55,306 bases of DNA from Leucobacter chromiireducens. GTDB taxonomy: Bacteria; Actinomycetota; Actinomycetes; Actinomycetales; Microbacteriaceae. Position 1 is the stretch's first letter, and every line of letters begins with the position of its first letter. Shown piece after piece: positions 49,847 through 55,306 of the stretch. Below the pieces are notes generated by a model. That model was not told the origin of the DNA and ran no database searches. It worked only from the letters and a program-made list of their open reading frames with translations. The position numbers were made by a program, and so were the translations under genes. The stretch spans positions 1 through 55,306 of the forward strand of contig NZ_RPDI01000022.1 in assembly GCF_003917135.1 (NCBI RefSeq), given 5' to 3'.

Positions 49847-51183
49847 CCCCCTGGGCCGTGCTAGGCGTCGTGCTCGCCAGAGTCATCACCCACACGCCCT
49901 GTGACGTGCAGCTCCCGGCGATTGTCGGCGGGCCAGGGTCCCTCAACATCTTCGTTGGCCTGGTAGCCCGATCAGGCGGAGGGAAAGGGGCGGCGATCGC
50001 CGTGGGCGGCGAAGCGCTCGAGATTGGCCCGAGCATCCTCCGAGTTGCCCGCGCCAACCTCGGGTCCGGTGAGGGCATCTCGGCCGCATTCGTCGGCCGT
50101 GAGAAGACGGACGACGGCAGCGAGATCACTCAGCACACTGACAGCGTCTTGTTCGAGGTCGCGGAGGTCGACACCTTCGGAGCGGTCTCGGGCCGGACAG
50201 GGGCAACACTCATGCCGGAGATCCGGAAGCTCTGGTCAGGGGAAGCGCTCGGATTCCAGAACCGAGACTCGGCACGCACCCTCCCTGTCGAGGCACACAG
50301 CTACCGGGCAGCGATGATCGTCGGCGTGCAACCTACCCGGTCCGGCGCGCTCCTCGGTGACGCGGACGGCGGCACCCCGCAGCGGTTCCTTTGGATGCCT
50401 GCCACCGACCCGTCAGCGCCGAACCGCGCACCAGCACCACCCGAGCCGATCCGATGGTCACTGCCAGGGGAAGACCAGATACCGACTGTGTCCGGTCGCC
50501 GGATCATGCAGGTGTGCGATGCAGCATGGGATGCGATCGACGGTGCCCAGATCGCCCGCCTGCGCGGCGAAGGGGATGCGCTCGACGGTCACGCCCTCTT
50601 CAGCCGCTTGAAGGTGGCCGCTGCACTCGCTCTACTCGACGGCCGCGGAGGGGTAGCTGAGGGTGACTGGGACCTCGCGGGAATCGTGATGCGGGTCTCG
50701 AATCTCACCAGGCAGGCCTGCGGCGACGCTCTCCGCGATGCGGCAGCGAAGGTGAACGAAGCCCGAGCCGAGGCACGGGCAGAGGCCGCGGTCGTCACCG
50801 CGGACCATACCGAGGTGGTGGCGCTCGGGAAAGCGAAAGACCGAATCCTGGGGAAGCTCTCGTCATCGTGGATGGCGGTTGCGCCGATCAGAAGCAACCT
50901 GTCGACGAAGCTCCGCAGCTACTGGGATCAGGCAGTGTCCGAGATGGTCGCCGCTGGCGTGGTTGAGGTGCTGACCGATGAGTATCAAGGGCGTCCGCGC
51001 ACTCGGATGAGACTCTCCACACCGCCAGGACTGGCGAATCCGCCAGCACTGCCCGCCAACCCTGATCTTCCGCGGAATCATGCGGATCTGAGCGGTGGCA
51101 AAGCAGACATGGCAGAAACGCCAGCACTGGCGACAAACAGTAATCCCGCCAGCACAGAGCCCGAAGAGGAGGCGGCCGCATGA
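49765..51183 (+). CDS. DUF3987-like phage replication protein (primase/helicase-type ATPase)
   Basis: 472 residues from the ATG at 49765, behind CGGAGGCAGGA. A Walker A-like loop ARSGGGKG lies near 68-75 after the strand LNIFVGLV. The acidic strand VLFEVAEVDTF near 130 may be the Walker B equivalent, and YRAAMIVGVQPTRSGALLGD is the sensor-like region. The C-terminus is a winged-helix-like part plus a low-complexity tail. Proteins of this type replace helicases or primases in small phages and satellites. Assignment to DUF3987 is by general resemblance. Confidence 0.7.
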   Translation: MPAGEERFWAARPELAAIKQWAQARRVAPWAVLGVVLARVITHTPCDVQLPAIVGGPGSLNIFVGLVARSGGGKGAAIAVGGEALEIGPSILRVARANLGSGEGISAAFVGREKTDDGSEITQHTDSVLFEVAEVDTFGAVSGRTGATLMPEIRKLWSGEALGFQNRDSARTLPVEAHSYRAAMIVGVQPTRSGALLGDADGGTPQRFLWMPATDPSAPNRAPAPPEPIRWSLPGEDQIPTVSGRRIMQVCDAAWDAIDGAQIARLRGEGDALDGHALFSRLKVAAALALLDGRGGVAEGDWDLAGIVMRVSNLTRQACGDALRDAAAKVNEARAEARAEAAVVTADHTEVVALGKAKDRILGKLSSSWMAVAPIRSNLSTKLRSYWDQAVSEMVAAGVVEVLTDEYQGRPRTRMRLSTPPGLANPPALPANPDLPRNHADLSGGKADMAETPALATNSNPASTEPEEEAAA

Positions 51184-51443
51184 ATCCAGTAACCGTGATC
51201 AAGACCACAGGTTCCCAGGAACCCGAGATTGGCCCTGCGTCCGTGAGGCGAAAACGCTACCGGGTGCAAGCTCGTCCGGCTGAGTGGGGCAATGCGGACG
51301 GCACGACTAGCCCGCTCGTGAAGCTCTATGGCGGCACCCGGGCACCCGTCGCCGTTGACTACAGCGAGATCCCGCGTCTTATTGTCGAGCTCGCCGAGCT
51401 CCTCTACGAGCACCAACGAACCTCCCGGAAGGAGGAAGCATGA
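51180..51443 (+). CDS. Hypothetical phage protein, 87 residues
   Basis: Start overlaps the replication gene stop (ATGA). Small basic beta-rich protein (RRKRYRVQARPAEWGNADGT) with a C-terminal helix IPRLIVELAELLYEHQRTSR. No family recognised. Confidence 0.55.
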   Translation: MNPVTVIKTTGSQEPEIGPASVRRKRYRVQARPAEWGNADGTTSPLVKLYGGTRAPVAVDYSEIPRLIVELAELLYEHQRTSRKEEA

Positions 51444-51724
51444 AGACCTATAAGAACCACCGCTGTAGCCGGCAGCACCAAAAGCCAGAAACCTTCATCC
51501 GCTGCGCGCTCCCCACCCACGCCTGGGTGAAAGGCACCGGCAGTTTCGCTCTCATCAGTTGGTGCGGGCGACCAAGCGTCAGCCTTTGGGAGACCAACGC
51601 CGTAGCAACTGTGATCCTCGAAGATCTCAACGCGACCGGCTGCAGGAGCAGATGCCGAGGACGACACGAGATCGTGCAAGTGGCCATTGGGCCGGAGACA
51701 CGAGCGGGCGCAGCATGGGGATGA
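51440..51724 (+). CDS. Hypothetical phage protein, 94 residues, Cys/His-rich
   Basis: Preceded by GGAAGGAGGA and overlapping the previous stop by 4 nt. Contains several Cys and His (HRCSRQH, RCALPTH, CGRP, CRSRCRGRH) that could bind zinc. No family recognised. Confidence 0.5.
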   Translation: MKTYKNHRCSRQHQKPETFIRCALPTHAWVKGTGSFALISWCGRPSVSLWETNAVATVILEDLNATGCRSRCRGRHEIVQVAIGPETRAGAAWG

Positions 51725-51918
51725 GCCACAGACAATTCAAGGTCTCACCCAACATGGGCAAAGGCGCGGACGGACAACCCATACCCATGATCAAGATCAA
51801 GACGCGTAGCGGGTACGTCTACATCCACTACGCGCAAGCTCGAGCGATCGTCGACGAAGTGCACGACCTCTGCGACGCATACGAACGCGAACAGCGCACA
51901 CAACCCGTTCACAACTGA
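51715..51918 (+). CDS. Hypothetical phage protein, 67 residues
   Basis: Starts at the ATG at 51715 (a second ATG at 51721 is equally possible), inside the end of the previous gene. Reads MGMSHRQFKVSPNMGKGADG with an amphipathic helix VDEVHDLCDAYERE near the end. No family recognised. Confidence 0.5.
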   Translation: MGMSHRQFKVSPNMGKGADGQPIPMIKIKTRSGYVYIHYAQARAIVDEVHDLCDAYEREQRTQPVHN

Positions 51919-51934
51919 CCGCGTAACACACACA

Positions 51935-51960
51935 GAGCCCCGGTCTCATGGCCGGGGCTC
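51935..51960 (+). terminator. Hairpin after the first early gene block
   Basis: GAGCCCCGG (51935-51943) pairs with CCGGGGCTC (51952-51960), an 8-nt loop, no T-run. It lies in the only gap of the early operon (51919-51984), so it may attenuate rather than end transcription. Confidence 0.5.
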
Positions 51961-51984
51961 ACCCATACAGAGAGCAGAAACCGC

Positions 51985-52233
51985 ATGAGCAGCAGCACAA
52001 ACCAGACATGGGACGACTACTTCAACGAAGTCGAAGCCGAGATCGGGGTCGCACCCGAAGCCGAACAGCACTCCCCGGAAGAGCAGCGCTACACCGCGAA
52101 GAAGGAAGCCCGCGACCTCGCAAACAAGCTCCGCATCGCCGGCCCCTCAGGGCTTCCCAGAACCGGGAATCTCCCCGAGCCGCTCGGCCCCAACGCAAGC
52201 GGCAAAGACATCGCCGCCCGAATCAACCTCTAA
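51985..52233 (+). CDS. Hypothetical phage protein, 82 residues
   Basis: Preceded by AGAGAGCAG. Acidic helical start (TWDDYFNEVEAEIGVAPEAE) and a basic middle (YTAKKEARDLANKLRIAGPS). No family recognised. It is followed after 23 nt by the coiled-coil protein. Confidence 0.55.
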   Translation: MSSSTNQTWDDYFNEVEAEIGVAPEAEQHSPEEQRYTAKKEARDLANKLRIAGPSGLPRTGNLPEPLGPNASGKDIAARINL

Positions 52234-52256
52234 CCCCCGAAACGGAGAACACCACA

Positions 52257-52892
52257 GTGGCTCTGAACATTGCACAGGCAAAGGAACAGCAGGACGTCAG
52301 CGAACTCGAGGCCGAACTCCTCGACCTCAACCGAGAACGTGAAGACTACCTGCACTCAGTCAGCGATCGATACGCGCCCGTCCCGATCCGCACCCTCTCC
52401 GAGATCCGCGACGCAATCGAGATCGCACAAGCACGACTCGACGCTGCCAAGAAAACAGCCGACAAGAAAAAGAAGCAGACGGCAACAGCAGACACAGTGC
52501 GAGCGACACTCTCTGACGCAGTTTCAAAGACAACTGCTGCACGCACCCGAGTCCAGGAAGCCGCACAGGCTGTTGACGCGGCCATCGCCGCGCTCCGCAA
52601 CGAAACCCGCGCACACAACGAGATCATCAGCAACACCCGCAGCGCGCTGCTCCAGTACGGCATCCCTACCGAAGGAGCCGAACTCGACAATGAACCCATC
52701 GAGATCGACACAACGCAGATCAGCCACGGAGATACAACCCTCCGCGCTTACTCGCCCCGCGCAGTCAGCAACTACCTGACTGCTACATTCACCACTACTG
52801 ATCAGTTCCCTGAAGAGCCACAGGGCTGGTCACTCATCCGAGGCTCCTACGCGGCCGGCAATTACTGGCGGCACGGAGCACACATTAACTAG
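52257..52892 (+). CDS. Hypothetical phage coiled-coil protein, 211 residues
   Basis: GTG start behind ACGGAGAA. Residues 1-140 are predicted helical with long heptad patterns (ALNIAQAKEQQDVSELEAEL, ARLDAAKKTADKKKKQTATA, EAAQAVDAAIAALRNETRAH). A beta-rich C-terminus ends WSLIRGSYAAGNYWRHGAHI. Possibly a structural or scaffold-like protein, but no family is recognised. The codons are rich in C and A on this strand. Confidence 0.6.
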   Translation: MALNIAQAKEQQDVSELEAELLDLNREREDYLHSVSDRYAPVPIRTLSEIRDAIEIAQARLDAAKKTADKKKKQTATADTVRATLSDAVSKTTAARTRVQEAAQAVDAAIAALRNETRAHNEIISNTRSALLQYGIPTEGAELDNEPIEIDTTQISHGDTTLRAYSPRAVSNYLTATFTTTDQFPEEPQGWSLIRGSYAAGNYWRHGAHIN

Positions 52893-52949
52893 TGTTGCCA
52901 GTCGCGGCGGTCCTGACTGAACTGCCGCCTCGTGAGGTCATGGTAAAAA

Positions 52950-52965
52950 CGAGACTAGGATCTCG
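52950..52965 (+). promoter_or_regulatory. Promoter and operator of the toxin-antitoxin pair
   Basis: CGAGA (52950-52954) and TCTCG (52961-52965) flank a -10 box TAGGAT (52956-52961), so a bound repressor would block it. It lies 33 nt before the antitoxin start. The arrangement fits autoregulation by the HTH-containing antitoxin. Confidence 0.5.
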
Positions 52966-52997
52966 GTAAGTGAGGAACTAGAAAGGAGTTGTTTCAA

Positions 52998-53630
52998 ATG
53001 GCATTTCCGCTGAAGCTCGCTTCACATCTGACTGGAGCAACTCCTTTCCAGCTCCGCAAGTGGCGACTCGAGAATGTACTTGTGCCTGAGGTTTCCGAAA
53101 GTCGGCCACCGCTTTATTCTTTCCGGGATCTTGTTGCATTGCGGTCGATGGTCTTTTTGCGTGCAAAGACATCCTCTCAACGGCTGATGAAAGCGATGAG
53201 CAGCCTCGAACAGCTGAACATGGTCCACCTGGTAGAGCATCCTGCTGAGTATCAGTTTGGGACCGACGGGAAACGAATCTATGTTCGCGCGCCAGACGAT
53301 GGCGAGAACGCTGTTGATCTGACTGGGAACGTAGGCAACACACTAGTCAGATATACCTTCGAAGAGCTCTTTGACGAGTTCCTCGATTTCAAAGACCGGC
53401 CGGTAGTGAATTTCCGAAATCCTGCGCCGAGTATCGAAGTGAATCCACGACGGCTTGGAGGGTGGCCGACAGTCGAAGGGACGCGCGTGTCCTTTGACGC
53501 GGTCGCCCGAGCCATCGACGGTGAGGACCTGACTGTAGAAGAAGTCGCCGAGGTCTATCCAAGCGTGACACCCGCGCAGGCGCTTGAAGCGATTAGCTTC
53601 AATGAGCGGGTTGAGGCGGTGGCAGTCTAA
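52998..53630 (+). CDS. DUF433 domain antitoxin with N-terminal MerR-like HTH
   Basis: 210 residues from the ATG at 52998, behind AAAGGAG (an in-frame TTG at 52989 lies closer to it). The N-terminus ASHLTGATPFQLRKWRLENV, PPLYSFRDLVALRSMVFLRA resembles a MerR-type HTH. The C-terminal 75 residues are a DUF433 domain (RRLGGWPTVEGTRVSFDAVA, LTVEEVAEVYPSVTPAQALE). DUF433 proteins neutralise PIN-like toxins and autoregulate. The toxin gene starts 3 nt after this stop. Confidence 0.85.
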   Translation: MAFPLKLASHLTGATPFQLRKWRLENVLVPEVSESRPPLYSFRDLVALRSMVFLRAKTSSQRLMKAMSSLEQLNMVHLVEHPAEYQFGTDGKRIYVRAPDDGENAVDLTGNVGNTLVRYTFEELFDEFLDFKDRPVVNFRNPAPSIEVNPRRLGGWPTVEGTRVSFDAVARAIDGEDLTVEEVAEVYPSVTPAQALEAISFNERVEAVAV

Positions 53631-53632
53631 CC

Positions 53633-54046
53633 TTGCTGACGCTATGCCTTGATGAGAACATCAACCATCATTTCGCTAAGTCCCTGAAAGCTGTCTTCAG
53701 GCGAGTCTCTTTCGTATCGGTCCGAAGCCTCGGGCATATCGGCATGGAAGATCTTGACCTTTTCAGGGCTCTACAGGGCGATGGGGTGAATGGGTTGATC
53801 TCTCTCGACCAACGGCAGCTCTTCGATCCTCGCGAACGAGAAAGTTTGCGCAACGCAGGACTGCACTGGATTGGTACTGAGATGCCCGAAGCCAGAGGGT
53901 ACGAATTCAGTGCAGCAATCAATATGTCTCTGCTGAACGGGCTGACTGTGTTGCTCGACGAAGGCTTCGATAGCCAACCGCATCAGTACTTCCTGGCCAG
54001 CACCAAGTCATCGCACCGGGCGCTAGTAACTAAGACTGCCATTTAG
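53633..54046 (+). CDS. PIN-like toxin, DUF5615 family
   Basis: 137 residues from a TTG start, 2 nt after the antitoxin gene. The N-terminal LCLDENINHHF holds the acidic pair Asp7/Glu8 found in DUF5615 (Mut7-C-like) proteins. Further acidic residues Asp40/Asp42 (MEDLDLFRAL) and Asp59 (GLISLDQRQL) complete the probable metal site. These proteins are thought to be RNases. The rare start codon and coupling to the antitoxin should keep its level low. In a phage element the pair may stabilise the element or exclude other phages. Confidence 0.8.
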   Translation: MLTLCLDENINHHFAKSLKAVFRRVSFVSVRSLGHIGMEDLDLFRALQGDGVNGLISLDQRQLFDPRERESLRNAGLHWIGTEMPEARGYEFSAAINMSLLNGLTVLLDEGFDSQPHQYFLASTKSSHRALVTKTAI

Positions 54047-54284
54047 ATGACTCACCCCGGCGAGCTCTAACCCCACCACCACACACCAGGGGGGAGCCCC
54101 CACCACAATCCACTCAGGACCGACGGGGCTAACAAACAAGAATTTGCGTGCGGTTTTCCTTGTTTTTTGGGGTGTTTTGGGCCTGGGTTTGGCATGGTGG
54201 TGCGGTTTTGGGGCGGATGGCCTGGGTCTGTGGTGTTCGTTTTTGGTCTGTTTTTGGTCGTTTCTTCTGTGAAAGGGGGTGAAT
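54047..54284. other. Non-coding junction with an abrupt strand-composition switch
   Basis: The left part of this 238-nt gap (54055 to about 54125) is rich in C and A on the plus strand, while the right part (about 54150-54280) is almost pure G and T (runs such as GGTTTTCCTTGTTTTTTGGGG). The genes on either side follow the same bias. It separates the early genes and toxin-antitoxin pair from the small terminase, the usual place of a cos or pac site. No promoter or repeat could be identified with confidence. Confidence 0.6.
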
Positions 54285-54635
54285 ATGCGTAGTTCGTTTG
54301 TGAGTTCTGAGGCGCGGAAGTTGTGGCGTGAGACGACGAAGGCGTACGCGATGATGCCGCACGAGAAGCTGGTTTTGCGTGGTGCGTGCACGGCGCTCGA
54401 CAAGATTGCGCTGCTTGAGGCGGAGCTGCAGGGTGCGTCTTTGACGGGTCGTGGCTCGATGGGGCAGGAGGTAGCGAATCCGCTATTGGGGGAGTTGCGT
54501 GCTCAGCAGGCGGCGTTTGATCGTGCGGTGAAGCAGCTTGATCTTCCTGAGGAGGGCGAACGGGCGGGGCGTTCGGCGGTGAACCGTTCGACGTCTGCTC
54601 GTGATGCTGCGAATGCCCGTTGGGGGTTGCAGTAG
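54285..54635 (+). CDS. Phage terminase small subunit-like protein
   Basis: 116 residues from the ATG at 54285, behind AAAGGGGG. EARKLWRETTKAYAMMPHEK, then LVLRGACTALDKIALLEAEL and the stretch ending NPLLGELRAQQAAFDRAVKQ, LDLPEEG follow the pattern of P27-like actinophage small terminases (W.E.T..Y.....E...L..AC...D...LE, PLL.ELR.QR..F.R....L.LP). It recognises the packaging site for the large subunit. The large terminase gene, which normally follows, is not present; a terminator follows instead. Confidence 0.72.
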   Translation: MRSSFVSSEARKLWRETTKAYAMMPHEKLVLRGACTALDKIALLEAELQGASLTGRGSMGQEVANPLLGELRAQQAAFDRAVKQLDLPEEGERAGRSAVNRSTSARDAANARWGLQ

Positions 54636-54667
54636 CTGCAGGGTCCGGGCCTTGTGCTCGTGTTTTG

Positions 54668-54693
54668 GGGAGTCTCGTTTGAGGCTCCCTTTT
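54668..54693 (+). terminator. Rho-independent terminator after the small terminase gene
   Basis: GGGAGTCTC (54668-54676) pairs with GAGGCTCCC (54681-54689), one G-T pair, loop GTTT, followed by TTTTG. Confidence 0.8.
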
Positions 54694-54721
54694 GTGTTTC
54701 TGAAGTAGGAGAGGAGCAGTG

Positions 54722-54931
54722 ATGCTCGAGAAGGAAGACCTTGAACGATTGATGGCTGAGTGCCGAAAGGTGGGTGTGGCTGATGTGAAGGCGCTCGAGG
54801 CGGGATGGAGCGATCTGGCGCAGAGCTATCCCGGGGAAGGCGCCGATTTTATGGAGAAGCTAATGGCGTTTCTACGGGTCGCTGCGGAAGCGACGCGTGA
54901 GATGGACCGGCTGAAGGGGGAGGATCTCTGA
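54722..54931 (+). CDS. Small phage protein before the tape-measure gene
   Basis: 69 residues from the ATG at 54722 (a GTG one codon earlier is possible), behind GTAGGAGAGGAG. Entirely helical and acidic: MLEKEDLERLMAECRKVGVA, FMEKLMAFLRVAAEATREMD. No family recognised. It occupies the position of the tail assembly chaperones but is shorter, with no slippery heptamer. It overlaps the tape-measure start (TGATG). Confidence 0.6.
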   Translation: MLEKEDLERLMAECRKVGVADVKALEAGWSDLAQSYPGEGADFMEKLMAFLRVAAEATREMDRLKGEDL

Positions 54932-55306
54932 TGGCGGACCGGACAGTCAAGGTAACACTCACCGCGCAGGCCCAGGGGTACATCGCGGCGATGGAGAAGG
55001 CGGCACAGGCCACGCGTGAGGCTGGCAGCGAGACGGAGAAGTTGGCTCAGAAGCAGCAGGCCTTCGAAGAGATGGGCCGTGTCGGGATGGCTTCTGGCGC
55101 GTTGCTCGCGGTGGGGTTGGGGCTCGTGTCTAAGGCTGCGATTGATTGGGATTCGGCGTGGGCTGGTGTCACCAAGACTGTTGACGGTTCTGCGGAGGAA
55201 CTCGCGGAGGTCGAGGCCGGCCTTCGTGGGCTTACGAGCGTGCTCCCTGCATCGCACACGGAGATCGCTGCAGTGGCGGAGGCTGCTGGTCAGCAGTGGT
55301 GCCCCG
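54931..55306 (+). CDS. Phage tail tape measure protein, N-terminal part
   Basis: At least 125 residues, open at the right edge. VKVTLTAQAQGYIAAMEKAA, the coiled-coil stretch and the hydrophobic segment MASGALLAVGLGLVSKAAID, then DWDSAWAGVTKTVDGSAEEL and LPASHTEIAAVAEAAGQ are classic TP901-type tape measure features. This protein sets tail length in siphophages. The residues at the very edge (QQWCP instead of the usual QLG after AAG) may reflect poor sequence at the window end. Confidence 0.88.
   Translation, partial: MADRTVKVTLTAQAQGYIAAMEKAAQATREAGSETEKLAQKQQAFEEMGRVGMASGALLAVGLGLVSKAAIDWDSAWAGVTKTVDGSAEELAEVEAGLRGLTSVLPASHTEIAAVAEAAGQQWCP

Larger units (their letters stand above)
45593..55306. 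mobile_element. Prophage or phage-derived element at tRNA-Phe, right end outside the window
   Basis: An integrase pointing at tRNA-Phe, then a divergent excisionase, about ten short overlapping early genes, a DUF3987-like replication protein, a toxin-antitoxin pair, a small terminase and a tape-measure gene. Gene lengths, tight overlaps and lower GC than the chromosome mark it as foreign. The left boundary is somewhere between tRNA-Phe and the integrase. Missing head and packaging genes suggest a deleted prophage or a satellite-like element. Confidence 0.8.

Overview
The window is a 55.3 kb stretch of a high-GC actinobacterial chromosome. Codon third positions are dominated by G and C, several genes look leaderless, start codons include GTG and TTG, and the surface protein ends in an LAxTG-type sortase signal. 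The gene content fits Microbacteriaceae, perhaps Leucobacter; the genus is a guess from general resemblance.

Layout. (1) 1-9.1 kb is mostly ordinary chromosome: the end of a luciferase-like oxidoreductase, an ABC exporter pair, two aminopeptidases (M17, M18), and a flavin reductase / RutA-SfnG-type monooxygenase / AraC-type regulator operon. (2) 9.2-32.7 kb is an aromatic-catabolism island. It holds an indolepyruvate:ferredoxin oxidoreductase pair (iorBA), a complete Liv-type ABC importer, a PaaX-like repressor, a VOC protein, a PaaI thioesterase, a Rid protein, a FAH-family enzyme, a TesB-like thioesterase, a flavin monooxygenase/old-yellow-enzyme fusion (2-aminobenzoyl-CoA monooxygenase/reductase or salicylyl-CoA 5-hydroxylase type) and an isatin-hydrolase-like cyclase. 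Facing these is an indole/styrene-monooxygenase operon (SDR, monooxygenase, flavin reductase, FAD oxidoreductase) with a divergent AraC regulator, then an IclR regulator and a cupin. Together these could take indole compounds through isatin and anthranilate into a CoA-bound, non-catechol ring pathway. That route is my inference, and an anthranilate-CoA ligase is not in the window. (3) 33.1-41.6 kb is a second catabolic operon: MHS-type transporter, YtcJ-type amidohydrolase, TPP enzyme, 2-hydroxyacid dehydrogenase and AbgB-like peptidase, under a divergent double-HTH Lrp regulator. Its substrate is unknown. (4) 41.8-44.9 kb encodes a large cell-wall-anchored protein whose ribosome binding site lies in the loop of a hairpin. 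(5) 45.16-45.48 kb carries tRNA-Glu, tRNA-Asp and tRNA-Phe. (6) 45.6 kb to the right end is a prophage or phage-derived element next to tRNA-Phe: integrase, HTH gene, excisionase, a run of small early genes, a DUF3987-like replication protein, a DUF433/PIN toxin-antitoxin pair, a small terminase and the start of a tape-measure gene. Large terminase, portal, capsid and tail-tube genes are missing between the small terminase and the tape measure, so the element is deleted, rearranged or satellite-like.

Regulation visible in the sequence includes similar operator-like words in the promoter regions of iorA, livK, the PaaX-like gene and the FAH operon, a perfect Lrp-type palindrome at 34.14 kb, several TAGNNT -10 boxes placed exactly 6 nt before a start codon, and many strong convergent terminators.
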